Assembly (NCBI RefSeq): GCF_937873765.1
Contig: NZ_CALMZC010000038.1
Span: forward strand, 124,001 to 188,000
DNA length: 64,000 bases
Direction: 5' to 3'
DNA from: an uncultured Thiothrix sp.
Lineage (GTDB): Bacteria; Pseudomonadota; Gammaproteobacteria; Thiotrichales; Thiotrichaceae
Below the pieces are notes generated by a model that was given only the letters and a program-made list of their open reading frames with translations, had not been told where the DNA came from and ran no database searches. The translations under genes and the position numbers were made by a program. This document shows positions 27,937 to 38,263 of this stretch, in pieces. Every line of letters starts with the position of its first letter. The first letter of the stretch is position 1.

Positions 27937-29644
27937 GGTTGAATTCTTTAATAATTCGCCCCGCACGCCACAGCTTTTGTGAAGCTTGTTCGGAATCACC
28001 TAGCATCAGGGAGGTGCGAACTTGCTGATGAAGCTGATAGCTGGTTTCGCGGGCTAAGCGCAGAATTTGTGGATTGCCATGATCAATCCGATCTAATAAG
28101 CGAATGAAATACACCGCACCATGATTGGCTTGTTCGTCTAGACGACCTGCTTGTAAAGCTTGATACGCCTTGCTCACTAATTCATCACTTGTCCACCCAT
28201 TCGCCGTTAAGGCTGCCAGATCACGTTCTGCCGCTGGGACTTGAATACGTGCCAAGGGTTCAGCCACTAACGGATTCACAGCGGCAGTAGCGGAGGCAGG
28301 TCTAATAACGGAGGGATTGGGGTGTACTGCTCCTAACACGGGTGCTGTAGCTGCCACTGCTATGATCTGTGGTTGGGGGGCAGGGACAACTTCAACGGCA
28401 GTTGGTTTGGTGTTTGGAGTGGCAAACTGTGCTTTAGGCACTTGCGTATCTACCGCTGCTTTAATCAATGGGTTATGGGGCGAAGGTAAATTGACTACAG
28501 GATCGGTTTCTTCCACAAACTCTGGTTTTTTCTCAGGCTTAGGCTCAGCTTTCTTTGCAAGTTTAGCTACTGTTTTAACAGGTTCTGAGTGAGCGATGCT
28601 TGGTTTAGGCGTTTTATCCTGCATAGATTTAGTATTAGTTGGCTCAAGCTGCACGGCTTTAGGGTTCATAGACGTTTTGGGTTCACTAACTAAAGCTAAA
28701 TGCATATCACTGGGTTCGGGGTTGGGTAAAACCGATACGCTACTGCTAGCAGTTGTTACCGCTTGAGTTATAGCTAAAGTAGCTGGCGGGCTGACTACTG
28801 CTGGTGGCGAATTAGAAAGCTTGGCCTCTGGTGGTTTATTTTTTGCCATTTCAACGCTAGTAATAGGTTTATCTGCCATACTAGCTGCTGTATTTAAGGG
28901 CTGAGCTTCTGGTAGCTCAAATGCTGCTGCCACAGGTTCGAGTAAAGGATTGGCTGTGTTTAAAGCGGCGTTACTCGCGCGCAGCAGTTCATTAGAGGTC
29001 ATCATATAATTCTGATAATACAAACCCGCACCACTGGCAGCAGCCACGCTAATCAAACCTAAACCTAGCCAAGGGGCTGTACTCATAGAAGTAGGTTTGG
29101 TGGCTAAATGTGCATGTAATAATAGTTCAGGTGATTCAGTGAGTTTCAATAAATTAGGCACTAAAGCAGTACTAGGTAAATACACCGCTCCATGCGCCGT
29201 CACTAAAAATAAAGAAGTTGGCAAATAACCAGTCAGTACGCCTTGTTCATTTAAGCGCTGATTTAAGCGCACAGCCTGCTCATGGAGGCGGGTAGTTTTT
29301 CCCAGCATCGTGGGTAATACCGATAAACTCCAGCTTGGCGGACTTTCTAGTACAAAATAAGCTTCAGCATTAATCCAACCACTATCCAGTACTTTTAAAA
29401 CCGCTGACTCGGTTTGGGCACTGAGTGCTTGTAACCGTTCGGTCATAAGCTTGAGGGGTGTAGAGGGGAGGGCTTTATTGGGAAAGATATGGATTAATAC
29501 GGGAGTAGTTGCAGTATCACTGGCGCGCATATCGCGGGCTTGATATAAGGTACCTGTGCTATTATTTACCAATTCGGTTTGGATTAAATAGCGTTGACCA
29601 ATCAGTCGATTGCCTTGTTTGCGCCGTTGCGTAACCCTATCCAT
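27884..29644 (-). CDS. Kinase-like membrane protein (probable pseudokinase)
   Basis: Residues 15-170 resemble the start of a bacterial Ser/Thr kinase (GQRYLIQTELVNNSTGTLYQARD), but I see no catalytic Lys, HRD or DFG motif, so catalysis is unlikely. One membrane helix lies at 191-210. A Pro/Ala/Lys/Val-rich linker runs to about residue 480, and a small helical domain ends the protein. The arrangement (cytoplasmic kinase-like part, helix, long periplasmic linker) resembles cell-envelope sensor proteins. The 3' end overlaps the convergent transporter gene by 53 bp, which is unusual. cmoM is divergent. Confidence 0.6.
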   Translation of the reverse strand: MDRVTQRRKQGNRLIGQRYLIQTELVNNSTGTLYQARDMRASDTATTPVLIHIFPNKALPSTPLKLMTERLQALSAQTESAVLKVLDSGWINAEAYFVLESPPSWSLSVLPTMLGKTTRLHEQAVRLNQRLNEQGVLTGYLPTSLFLVTAHGAVYLPSTALVPNLLKLTESPELLLHAHLATKPTSMSTAPWLGLGLISVAAASGAGLYYQNYMMTSNELLRASNAALNTANPLLEPVAAAFELPEAQPLNTAASMADKPITSVEMAKNKPPEAKLSNSPPAVVSPPATLAITQAVTTASSSVSVLPNPEPSDMHLALVSEPKTSMNPKAVQLEPTNTKSMQDKTPKPSIAHSEPVKTVAKLAKKAEPKPEKKPEFVEETDPVVNLPSPHNPLIKAAVDTQVPKAQFATPNTKPTAVEVVPAPQPQIIAVAATAPVLGAVHPNPSVIRPASATAAVNPLVAEPLARIQVPAAERDLAALTANGWTSDELVSKAYQALQAGRLDEQANHGAVYFIRLLDRIDHGNPQILRLARETSYQLHQQVRTSLMLGDSEQASQKLWRAGRIIKEFNLIQLNPAQELLEHKLAE

Positions 29645-29705
29645 AGGCTGAGTTGCTCACTTTAAATTCCTATTGCCATCTACTCCAACCAAAAGCTTGC
29701 AACGT

Positions 29706-30482
29706 ATGAAAAAAGATCGTGTCTTCGACGGATTAACGCGCAGTTTTCAGAAGAAAATTTATGGTGACGATCCTCGGGGTAAAATCCGTCTTCATATTGT
29801 GCAAGATGATTTGTGTCGGCAGCAATTAAATACTAAGCCTCAGTTTATCTTGGACGCGGGTGGGGGCTTAGGACAAATGTCAATTTGGCTGGCTACACAA
29901 GGTCATTCCGTGCTTTTAGCTGAACCCTCAACTGAAATGCTAGTAGACGCACATCAAAATATTATAGCTGCCGGACAAACGGAAGCTATTCAATTACAAA
30001 ATGTAGATATTCAAAGACTGGTTAAGGAAAAGGAGCCAGAACTTTTCGATGGTATTGTTTTACATGCAGTTTTAGAGTGGCTAGCCGAACCCCGTGAAAC
30101 TTTAGAGCAGCTCTTGAGCCTGTTAAAACCGCAAGGTTGGTTATCTTTAATGTTCTTCAATCAGTATGCACGCGAAATGCGTTATCTGCTGGGAGGGAAC
30201 TTTAAAGCTCTGCGTGAACAGCGCATGGCTAGCGATGGCAATGAAGGTCTAGCACCGATTTCACCTTTACCCCCCGAAACAGTGTTGGCATGGCTGCCCG
30301 AATTAGATTTGGAACTTATTACTTGGTCAGGTGTGCGCTGCTTTTATGATTACGCTTACGTGGATATTCGTAAGCGGATGCCCTTAGATGATCTTTTAGC
30401 CCTAGAGCGTAGCTATTCACAGCGCGAACCGTGGCGATCTTTGGCGCGCTATCAACATTTCTTCTGCCGTAAGCAGGCTTAG
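29706..30482 (+). CDS. cmoM: tRNA 5-carboxymethoxyuridine methyltransferase CmoM (class I SAM)
   Basis: A 258-residue SAM-dependent methyltransferase. The N-terminus KKDRVFDGLTRSFQKKIYG and motif I LDAGGGLGQMSIWLA are like CmoM, which methylates cmo5U34 of tRNA to mcmo5U. Other features are MFFNQYAREMRYLLGGNF and YAYVDIRKRMPLDDLLALE. I chose the ATG at 29706, because an in-frame TTG at 29673 adds a non-family N-terminus. Its stop overlaps the stop of the convergent CHAT gene by 4 bp. Confidence 0.85.
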   Translation: MKKDRVFDGLTRSFQKKIYGDDPRGKIRLHIVQDDLCRQQLNTKPQFILDAGGGLGQMSIWLATQGHSVLLAEPSTEMLVDAHQNIIAAGQTEAIQLQNVDIQRLVKEKEPELFDGIVLHAVLEWLAEPRETLEQLLSLLKPQGWLSLMFFNQYAREMRYLLGGNFKALREQRMASDGNEGLAPISPLPPETVLAWLPELDLELITWSGVRCFYDYAYVDIRKRMPLDDLLALERSYSQREPWRSLARYQHFFCRKQA

Positions 30483-33400
30483 AGTTTTTCTAAGCCATCG
30501 GCAATTTTGGATAGAATGTTAGCCTTCGTGTCACATAACGCCGCGAGATCAAGATTGCTCGCTTGTAGCTGCTGACCGGCCGCTTTCAATAATTGGGCTA
30601 AGTTTTTCAATTGCTGCACCACTGAGTTAAACACGCGTAACGTACTAGGGATTTCTTGGGTGACTTCTTTATACAACTGTACAAATTCAGTTGCAGTTTT
30701 AGAGTCAACATTTGCTTTATCCTGATCTAATAAAAAGCGTGCTATATCAATATCTGCACTCATGACTGTATCGAAAAACTCATTCGATTCAGCAAATTGT
30801 AAACTCACGATGTTATGGGCTTGATCCAAAAGCTCTAAGTAGTTTTCGTCTTCAACTTGTTGAATGAAGCCCTGTAAGATAGCGGTGAGTTGTAAACGAT
30901 TAATCAGCGGATACGCTTTAAGTCTAGCCCCTAATTCGCGCGCTTCGCCGCATTTATAGGCTTCAAGGCTGTGTTTTAGTGCTGCCTCAACCTTGTCCCA
31001 AGCTTTTGAATCTTCTTGCAGCAAAATAATCGCCAAACGTTTATACGCACTGCCCAATAAAGCAAAACGCTCAGCGTTGCTATTTAAACTGATGAGACTA
31101 TCGACGGCGGCTGCGGTTTGAACATACTTAGTGATTTTTAATAAACCATCTAAGCGTTCAATCGCCGAGTTAGCCAGATCTTTGGCTCTAGTAAATAGAT
31201 TACTCCGTTCAGGATTATCCTTTTTTAACTCAACCGCTTGGAAAGCCAAGGTTTCAGCTTGGCGTGATTCTAGGTTGGCTAATGATTCAAGAGCAAGAAT
31301 GGGCACTTTTCCATTGCGATCTTCTTCGGCAATCGCAATTTGATAAGCGCTGCGGGCTGCTTCAAAACCCTCGGGTAAGACATTCCGATATAGGCTAGCT
31401 AATTGATATTGGATATCAGGTGTTTTCAGCCACTCTGGGTTACTTAGGTTGTCAGCGACTTGCTCTAGCTCTCTGTGGAGGCTAGCAAACTCATATTTGC
31501 CCACTTTTTGATGCATATCCACCTCAATGCTGGTGAGATAATCTTGCAATTCATAAGCGGAGACTTGTTGCTGGCAAGAGAGTGCATGTTTTTTCTCCTT
31601 CAAAGGCTCTAATACAAAACTGGGGTCACCATAAGCTTGATAAGCACCCCAAGTATTTAAGTCTTCATGCAGCAAGCGAGTTTGCCGACGTGCTTCATAT
31701 ACTGCTTGACCAAAGGTCTGATTCTTTTCAATAAAGCTTTCAAAGAATAGGGTCGAAAAAGTACAAGCTGCGGCATCGTCCACCGCCCAACCGGCAGCAA
31801 TCACACAACGTACCCCCATTTCAATCAACTCACGCGCTAGGCTATAAGCTAGTTTATTAAAACTCGGCGCGTGCTTAGGTCTAGGCTGTTTGGAGGCCGA
31901 TACATCGCCTAGATGACAGCAATTTAAAAACACTAGATCGGGAATTTCCTCCATTTGGCTAATTTCCGCAGATGTTAGTAAGCTGCCATCGGAAAGAATT
32001 ACCCCAGTGCGCTCTTTATTATCTTTGCCTATTAAACCCACCTCACCATGCGCAGCGATCATTAAAATCCGGTAGGGTTTTTTAAATAATATGTTGAACA
32101 CATCGAGAGCAGTGTGGCTTGGTAGTTCATCAGGCACAGTAGGCAGGCAGCGCTCGACGCTATAGCCGTTTTTTGTTAATAAGTCGGCAACAGCTAAACC
32201 TTCGCGGGTCGCACCTTCTAAGCTAATTAGGCTTTTATCACTGTCTTTGTCTTCCGGTGTGGGGTCATAGCTGGAATAGTGGCGGTAAAACTGACTAGTC
32301 AAAGGATTAGCAATCACACAAGCAGTTTTACTGATAGTGGTCGTTACCCGTCGACGGAACGTGGTGGAGCTAAATTGTCTGACCATTTGCACTTGTAGGG
32401 CTAAAGGCTCTTCATCGGCTTGCAGCATTTCCCAAGGCAAGTTAGCGGTATATTCATCCAGAATTAGTAATAAGCGGTTGGTTTGGCGGGCGGCTGATTT
32501 GAAGTCAAAAGGTATCATTAGTTGAAATAAAGTGCGGCTAATATCTGGCTTGTAATTACAATTAATAATCGCATCACGAATTAATGACTCAATTAAACCT
32601 GGTTGACGCTGTTGAATCACTGTCTCGGCACGCGCACGTTCTGAGAGATAAATATATTTGAGCAACTCAGCCGGTTGGTTTCCACCCTGATCTTGCTGCT
32701 CTTTTTCCTTAGCATTGGTGACCATTAAGCGCGGCCAATAGCCGCCGCCAATCGTGCGTTCACTTAAGCGATGGCGCATACCTTGATAGCGTGGCACGAT
32801 TAACTCATTCGCAGGTTCTAAGCGCGCTTCGAGTCGCTCTAATTCAGTCTCTAAACGTTTCGGCAATTCACGTACAATATAGGCGGCAGTAATCGCGGTA
32901 TCTAAATAAAACTCAATGAAATCAAGGCGGTTAATTGCCCGTTTTGGCTGTGTTTCACTGTTATAGCGATACTGCTGATTCGCTGCACAGATGCCGCGCA
33001 CAATCGCTTCAATCGAAGCTTCTACCGTGATATGTGTGGTGGAGTTATAGCCAATTAATAGGCTATTCACCCCCAAAGTTTCGGTTTTATCCGGTTCAAT
33101 AGTTGGATTTATAGGTAGGGTGAGTAAATAATTCAGGACGCCATCACGCACCGTATCAGTAATCTTTTGGGTGGTAATCAGATTCCATTCACCTAAGCCG
33201 ACAATAATTGCCCCCCGACAAATATTACGCTTGAAATCGGTAGGACTGCGGGGGCGCAGAATAATCGTGCTACTACTGACCGGCCCCGCATAAATACCTA
33301 AGCGTTCGCGCTGGCTCAAAGCACCATCGACTAGATGCTTATCAATCATGCGTTCAGCGCTGGCAATCGAGTCAGCTTGATAATGCCCACAAATAATTGG

Positions 33401-36400
33401 TTGCTGTACAAAGCGCAAATCCATCGCCCGCACCGCAACTTTTAGAGCTTGAGTAGTATCTTCTACCGGTTCACGTTGGGGGCGGTCGCCAAAGAAGGCC
33501 AAAGCAACTTCTTCTGCACTGGCATGTAACACCGGGCCTGCTTCATAGGGATAATCGCGATTAATGCTACCGCGTTGGCGAGGTGGACTGCGTTCTAGTT
33601 GTGTACTCGTACCAGTTTGCAGTAGCTCTGCAAGCGCCGCGAAATATTTGGGCGTATTAGTGAGATTTGCATGGCTAACTGGCATATACCAATACTGCTC
33701 ATCTTTTAATTCCGGTAAGCGTCCGGCTTCCCAAGTCACCGTACCATCACCTTCAGTCGTACCTTTTAAGGTGATTTTATTATCAGCTAACTCCAGATTG
33801 AGTGGTGTATGTTGCTCTACACCAAATACATAAGCGACACGTTCAGCAAAGGGAATCGGTGTTTTAAGACGCTCAGTAGCTTTTTTGGCTTTAGTTAAGC
33901 TCACTTCAGTCGGTAAAGCACCTAGAGCTTGATTGCTCCCGAACCAACGATCTCGATTGATGTTTTGTAACTCTGCCCATGTGTCTGCTTTAAAGTAATC
34001 GATGGTTTCTGAGTCTCGGTGAGGTAAAAGTTGTAGCAGACCCTCGTATTCGCTGAGCACATCTAGCACTTCTTGCAGGTTGTGATGGAAGTCTAAACTG
34101 GCTAAGTAGCGCACCCCTTGGCCTTTACCTAATAAGCTTTCCACGGCTGCATACGAGCCTTGATTGGGAGTGCCGAGCATAATGAAATGACTATTTGGGC
34201 GGCTTGCGATATTTTCCCATAGCTTACTGAGTTTCGGGCTGGCGATCAGCATGCGCATTACTAAACCACCCATACTATGCGCGAGAATATTTACAGGGCG
34301 CTGTTGCTGCGGTGTATCTAAATCCTTGAGCTGTTTCTCAATAAACTCGGCGAATTGTTTAGCTAAAGTCTCGAGGCTTAAACGCCAGTCGTAAGCAAAG
34401 GGGATGACTTCATAATGCGTTGCTAAGTATTGCTGCAACTCGCCATAGTAGTATTCAAACAGGCCATCCGCATAAATATTCGGCATCCCCATTTTCAGGC
34501 TATAAATACCACCTGCAGCTAAATCAAAGGGATCAAACCAAATACGATCGCCGGTATTTTGCCCACGTGGACGCACACTTAGGTGCGAACCCATCATTCC
34601 CGGCAAATAAAAGACAATCGGCGCATTTTTTGGGCGCATTGATGTAGTAGCAGTCCTTGTAGCTGCTGGGTTGAGCTTTTTAGAGTCTAGTTTGATATCG
34701 CAATCAGTCGGAATACGCGTGAAGCCCGCTAGTTGTGTAGGGTTTTCATGATTCAGCCAATCATTGAGGGCGCGTAAGGTATCTGGACGCTTGAAGTAGT
34801 GTAAATGACTGACTTGTGAGCCTTTAGTATGGAATTCATGTGTATTATTTCGTTTGGCCAGACCCGCACGCATCGATTGCGTATCCACCACAAAATCATT
34901 ATCAATTCTGCCAAAGAGTACCCAATCGGTGAAAATAATAGCAATACGCTTGAGAATACTAGCTTCGTTGCTATCGGTATTTCCGGTAATTGCCACTACC
35001 TGAATTTTATCCGAACATGAGGCGGTCGCTAAGAAACCTGTGATCGGTGAGTCGGGCAACATCGCTTCTAGGCCGGGGATAAAGCGCGGGTCAATACGCT
35101 TGGCCGCGATTTCTAAGACAACACGGCGGAAGGCATTAAGTACCGAAGCACTTACCGCACCAGCTACCGGAATAAAGCCGGCTCCAAAGCTCATAAGCGA
35201 TAATAAACCCGACAAAAACAGATCAATATTATCGGCCATCAGCGTCGTGCCACCGGCTGGACAAGCAACACGTACATAGCGGTCAATCTGAAATTGTTTT
35301 TCTAGGAGTAGGGCGCGTAATTCGCTGAGTTGTTGCTGTTCTTCTGCGACCACTAATTCACGGATTTTGCGTTGCTCTTCGGTTTCTAACTGGCCATCAT
35401 TCTCAGCGGGGCGGCGCTGATAATGTTTAATCAGATTCGCGTCAAAATCATTCAAGCAGAGCAAATCGCCGACTAAACCACCACGGGAATGTGTTATTAG
35501 TGAAAAGCGACTGCCTTTAGGTAAATTTTTCGCAAGCTGTAAGGCATTATCTAGCGGGCTGTCGGAAAGAGTACGATGCTCAAAAGCATAGATACGTTTA
35601 CTAAAGGGACGGGTGAGTTGATCCCAATGAATATCCTGAGCTTCACTACGTAAAGTCCCGAAGCTGCCGAGCGTATTGGAACCCGTGCCATGAATAAAAA
35701 TTAACAGTGGCTCTTTATTCTTAGCCGCATCGACTAATTCTTGAGTCTCAGCAGTGACACGATCTGTGGTTTTAATCGTTTTCTCAGTCCAACGATATAA
35801 ACCCGGTTCACCTTCTAGTTTAGATTCAATCGCCTGCATTAAGGCTTTGGCACCGATCCATGAAGCTTGTGCATAAGCAAGATCAGTAAAGCGCTCGCCT
35901 AATTTATCTTCCAGCCAATCTATAGCTTGCTCTTGAGCAGCGCTAATAAAACTATCAGAGCTTAAATTGAGGATGGACAGCTTTGACCAAATCCACTGAC
36001 CTAAACCACGGCTTTTGCTATAGGGGTCTTTGAGAATATTAAGGTCGATTTGCCCATCGGTGTGTAGCGCTTGTGGGTAGAGTCTTTGTAATTCGGCGTG
36101 CATTTTATCTGCACGCATAATTACTACACTGCCATCTTGCGCCTCTAAAACCATCAATTCTTCGGTTTTGAACTGAGCTGCAGTGGATTGCTCTATGGAG
36201 CGCGTACCTTGGCGTAGGTCAAAGCTTTGAGTGACCGTTACCGCTGCCTCGCTCATAAACAGATTACGGCCTTGCTGTTGGGAGCGAGTCGCAGAGGCCA
36301 AAGCACGTGGTAGAGTAGGGGCATTGACTTGAGTGATTCCCCGTTGAGTCGCTGGGTTACTAGGGATTAGAAACGCCCGTTTAGTAGACTTTAGCGGTTT

Positions 36401-36415
36401 GTTATCAGTCGTCAT
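30479..36415 (-). CDS. Giant protein with two alpha/beta hydrolase domains and a CHAT protease domain
   Basis: At 1978 residues this is the largest gene here. Residues about 230-420 form a first alpha/beta hydrolase (LLIFIHGTGSNTL; nucleophile elbow THSRGG near 308). Residues about 605-940 form a second, LCAT/lipase-like hydrolase (VFYLPGMMGSHLSVRP; elbow AHSMGG near 713). A CHAT caspase-like domain follows with His in AAHGEVG near 1454 and Cys in LNCCHLGD near 1499. The last 400 residues are helical, perhaps TPR-like. No signal peptide is seen. The long monocistronic gene lies near a defence hot spot. A role as a protease-lipase immune effector is inference only. Confidence 0.8.
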   Translation of the reverse strand: MTTDNKPLKSTKRAFLIPSNPATQRGITQVNAPTLPRALASATRSQQQGRNLFMSEAAVTVTQSFDLRQGTRSIEQSTAAQFKTEELMVLEAQDGSVVIMRADKMHAELQRLYPQALHTDGQIDLNILKDPYSKSRGLGQWIWSKLSILNLSSDSFISAAQEQAIDWLEDKLGERFTDLAYAQASWIGAKALMQAIESKLEGEPGLYRWTEKTIKTTDRVTAETQELVDAAKNKEPLLIFIHGTGSNTLGSFGTLRSEAQDIHWDQLTRPFSKRIYAFEHRTLSDSPLDNALQLAKNLPKGSRFSLITHSRGGLVGDLLCLNDFDANLIKHYQRRPAENDGQLETEEQRKIRELVVAEEQQQLSELRALLLEKQFQIDRYVRVACPAGGTTLMADNIDLFLSGLLSLMSFGAGFIPVAGAVSASVLNAFRRVVLEIAAKRIDPRFIPGLEAMLPDSPITGFLATASCSDKIQVVAITGNTDSNEASILKRIAIIFTDWVLFGRIDNDFVVDTQSMRAGLAKRNNTHEFHTKGSQVSHLHYFKRPDTLRALNDWLNHENPTQLAGFTRIPTDCDIKLDSKKLNPAATRTATTSMRPKNAPIVFYLPGMMGSHLSVRPRGQNTGDRIWFDPFDLAAGGIYSLKMGMPNIYADGLFEYYYGELQQYLATHYEVIPFAYDWRLSLETLAKQFAEFIEKQLKDLDTPQQQRPVNILAHSMGGLVMRMLIASPKLSKLWENIASRPNSHFIMLGTPNQGSYAAVESLLGKGQGVRYLASLDFHHNLQEVLDVLSEYEGLLQLLPHRDSETIDYFKADTWAELQNINRDRWFGSNQALGALPTEVSLTKAKKATERLKTPIPFAERVAYVFGVEQHTPLNLELADNKITLKGTTEGDGTVTWEAGRLPELKDEQYWYMPVSHANLTNTPKYFAALAELLQTGTSTQLERSPPRQRGSINRDYPYEAGPVLHASAEEVALAFFGDRPQREPVEDTTQALKVAVRAMDLRFVQQPIICGHYQADSIASAERMIDKHLVDGALSQRERLGIYAGPVSSSTIILRPRSPTDFKRNICRGAIIVGLGEWNLITTQKITDTVRDGVLNYLLTLPINPTIEPDKTETLGVNSLLIGYNSTTHITVEASIEAIVRGICAANQQYRYNSETQPKRAINRLDFIEFYLDTAITAAYIVRELPKRLETELERLEARLEPANELIVPRYQGMRHRLSERTIGGGYWPRLMVTNAKEKEQQDQGGNQPAELLKYIYLSERARAETVIQQRQPGLIESLIRDAIINCNYKPDISRTLFQLMIPFDFKSAARQTNRLLLILDEYTANLPWEMLQADEEPLALQVQMVRQFSSTTFRRRVTTTISKTACVIANPLTSQFYRHYSSYDPTPEDKDSDKSLISLEGATREGLAVADLLTKNGYSVERCLPTVPDELPSHTALDVFNILFKKPYRILMIAAHGEVGLIGKDNKERTGVILSDGSLLTSAEISQMEEIPDLVFLNCCHLGDVSASKQPRPKHAPSFNKLAYSLARELIEMGVRCVIAAGWAVDDAAACTFSTLFFESFIEKNQTFGQAVYEARRQTRLLHEDLNTWGAYQAYGDPSFVLEPLKEKKHALSCQQQVSAYELQDYLTSIEVDMHQKVGKYEFASLHRELEQVADNLSNPEWLKTPDIQYQLASLYRNVLPEGFEAARSAYQIAIAEEDRNGKVPILALESLANLESRQAETLAFQAVELKKDNPERSNLFTRAKDLANSAIERLDGLLKITKYVQTAAAVDSLISLNSNAERFALLGSAYKRLAIILLQEDSKAWDKVEAALKHSLEAYKCGEARELGARLKAYPLINRLQLTAILQGFIQQVEDENYLELLDQAHNIVSLQFAESNEFFDTVMSADIDIARFLLDQDKANVDSKTATEFVQLYKEVTQEIPSTLRVFNSVVQQLKNLAQLLKAAGQQLQASNLDLAALCDTKANILSKIADGLEKL

Positions 36416-36655
36416 GACCCACTCCCTAAGGGCTTGCCTATACTTAATAGCCTGATTATAGCCCTTATAACGGTGTGCTTAAGCGGGTTTCTATCTTGAA
36501 AGACTTAAACGCCATATAAGTGCTCACTCACTACCCCTATTCTCAGAAAAAGTCGCTTTTATCCTGAAAATGATATGCAGCTCCTAGGGCTTAGGAGCAT
36601 CCTGCAGAAACTATAATAGATAGCTTAGGCGTGCCAGTTCGAGGAAAGACCCAAA

Positions 36656-37474
36656 ATGATTAATAATGATTACAACCGTAGTTTAAGCACCGGTTCAGCA
36701 TTTCAAACGAATAACTCGGTCACAACTAACACTACCAATAAAAGCCAGAGTCATTTATTTTTAAATAATGGGCTGACTGACTCCAAAGATGTTACCAATA
36801 GTATTATGAGTGTAGTGCAGCAGTTGCTCAGTATGTTGCAAAAAGGTGGTAATACTAAACCTGATCGTGCTCCTACTTTAAAGCTTACTAGCGAGCAAGA
36901 AGCTGGCTTAAAAAATCTGTTAGGTTTTAGTACTGAAGCCGTTAGTGTCAAGGTTTTAGACCGACAACGTGACAAAACATTAAGTGCGGGCGATGTAGTG
37001 GTGATTTCTGGTGGGATTACTGGTGGTGAAATCACTCGTCATACTTTAACGCAAAAAGATATTGACCAGCTTAATGGTAATACCCAGCTCCCACAAGACT
37101 TGATTGATAGTCGTGCTAAATGGGATGCAGCCACTAGCGATGCACAAAGTGTATCTTATACTGCACAAAATAGTTGCTTTTGCCCCCCTGATTATACTCG
37201 CCCCATGAATATCACTGAACAGAATGGCAGGATCATCGATGCGACTTATGCGGACACTGGTGAAGCCGTGCCTAGTTATATTCGTGATGGCTTATTAACT
37301 ATGAATGAGCGTTTTGATCAATTAGAAGAAGCTTATCTGAGTGGTGCTGATCGGATTGATGTGAGTTACGACTCACGTTTAGGGTATCCAAGCTCTGTTT
37401 ATGTCGATCAAAGCTTCATGATGGCGGATGAAGAACTTAGCTATACGATTAAAGATTTAGCCATCGCCGCTTAA
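36656..37474 (+). CDS. DUF6174-like protein (paralog 1)
   Basis: The N-terminal third (1-60) is Asn/Ser/Thr-rich and low in complexity. The C-terminal part (about 155-272) has the DUF6174 pattern: SYTAQNSCFCPPDYTRP with a CxC pair, then NGRIIDATYADTGEAVP, and LGYPSSVYVDQ before a D-E-x-Y-x-I ending. No classical signal peptide is evident. The function of the family is unknown. A similar gene follows 71 bp downstream in the same direction, so the two are a duplicated pair ended by the terminator at 38266. Confidence 0.65.
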   Translation: MINNDYNRSLSTGSAFQTNNSVTTNTTNKSQSHLFLNNGLTDSKDVTNSIMSVVQQLLSMLQKGGNTKPDRAPTLKLTSEQEAGLKNLLGFSTEAVSVKVLDRQRDKTLSAGDVVVISGGITGGEITRHTLTQKDIDQLNGNTQLPQDLIDSRAKWDAATSDAQSVSYTAQNSCFCPPDYTRPMNITEQNGRIIDATYADTGEAVPSYIRDGLLTMNERFDQLEEAYLSGADRIDVSYDSRLGYPSSVYVDQSFMMADEELSYTIKDLAIAA

Positions 37475-37545
37475 TAACAGACAATTAATTGGGTTAGTAC
37501 TTGGTGAATTCACCAAGTTTAATTGATTTAAAGGAGACTTAGCCC

Positions 37546-38250
37546 ATGGTAGTAGTATCGCAGCAGCCTGTTTTACAACCATTATCCGCATTAGCGAACC
37601 AAAATACAGCTGCAGTGCAAAGCAATAATGCCAACCTGACTAACCCTAGTGCTACTACAATAGTAAACACGTCTGCTATTAAGAACGGATTTTTCGATAG
37701 GTTAATTAGTAAATTTGAGGCTAGTAATAACACGACTGCACAGGCTAATACACCAGTTGCTAGTAACGTTAATTATTTGACTCAACAATTAACTAGTCAG
37801 ATTAATCAAAATACTTCCACGAATGGCAGTTCTAATGGCCAGAATGTAAATAACAATAGTAATCTCACAACCAATGTCAGCTTGAATAACTTAAATACGA
37901 ATTTAGCGAAGTGGGAAAGCTATTTAGCAGGTAATGATTATTCATTTACGCTACAACAAACTAGTGGTGGTCAACGTTCTGGCCCGATTAACGTTAATGT
38001 TACTAATGGGCAAGTCAGCAGTGCCAGTTATCCTGATGGCACACCAGTAAGTGCAGCCGTGTTTAGCACGATTCCAACAATTGAGCAGATGTTCGCTAAC
38101 ATTCGCCAAGCGACCTCTGCGAATGAACGCGCCGATGCTCTCTATAATCCCAGCCGTGGCTTCCCTGAATTTGTCTTACTCAGCCACAACGAACAAACCA
38201 GCACGGATGATGTCAGTTATATTCTGAATAACGTGAGCATCAACGCTTAA
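37546..38250 (+). CDS. DUF6174-like protein (paralog 2)
   Basis: A 234-residue paralog of the preceding gene. A long Asn/Thr/Ser/Gln-rich N-terminal half (1-110) precedes the conserved domain. Shared landmarks are YSFTLQQTSGGQRSGPINV, NGQVSSASYPDGTPV, a TIEQMFANIRQA helix, NPSRGFPEFV and a D-D-x-S-Y-I-L ending. The CxC pair of paralog 1 is absent. AAGGAG precedes the ATG. The Asn-rich half suggests an extracellular or surface role, but I see no signal peptide. Confidence 0.6.
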   Translation: MVVVSQQPVLQPLSALANQNTAAVQSNNANLTNPSATTIVNTSAIKNGFFDRLISKFEASNNTTAQANTPVASNVNYLTQQLTSQINQNTSTNGSSNGQNVNNNSNLTTNVSLNNLNTNLAKWESYLAGNDYSFTLQQTSGGQRSGPINVNVTNGQVSSASYPDGTPVSAAVFSTIPTIEQMFANIRQATSANERADALYNPSRGFPEFVLLSHNEQTSTDDVSYILNNVSINA

Positions 38251-38263
38251 AAGGTCTCTGCTT

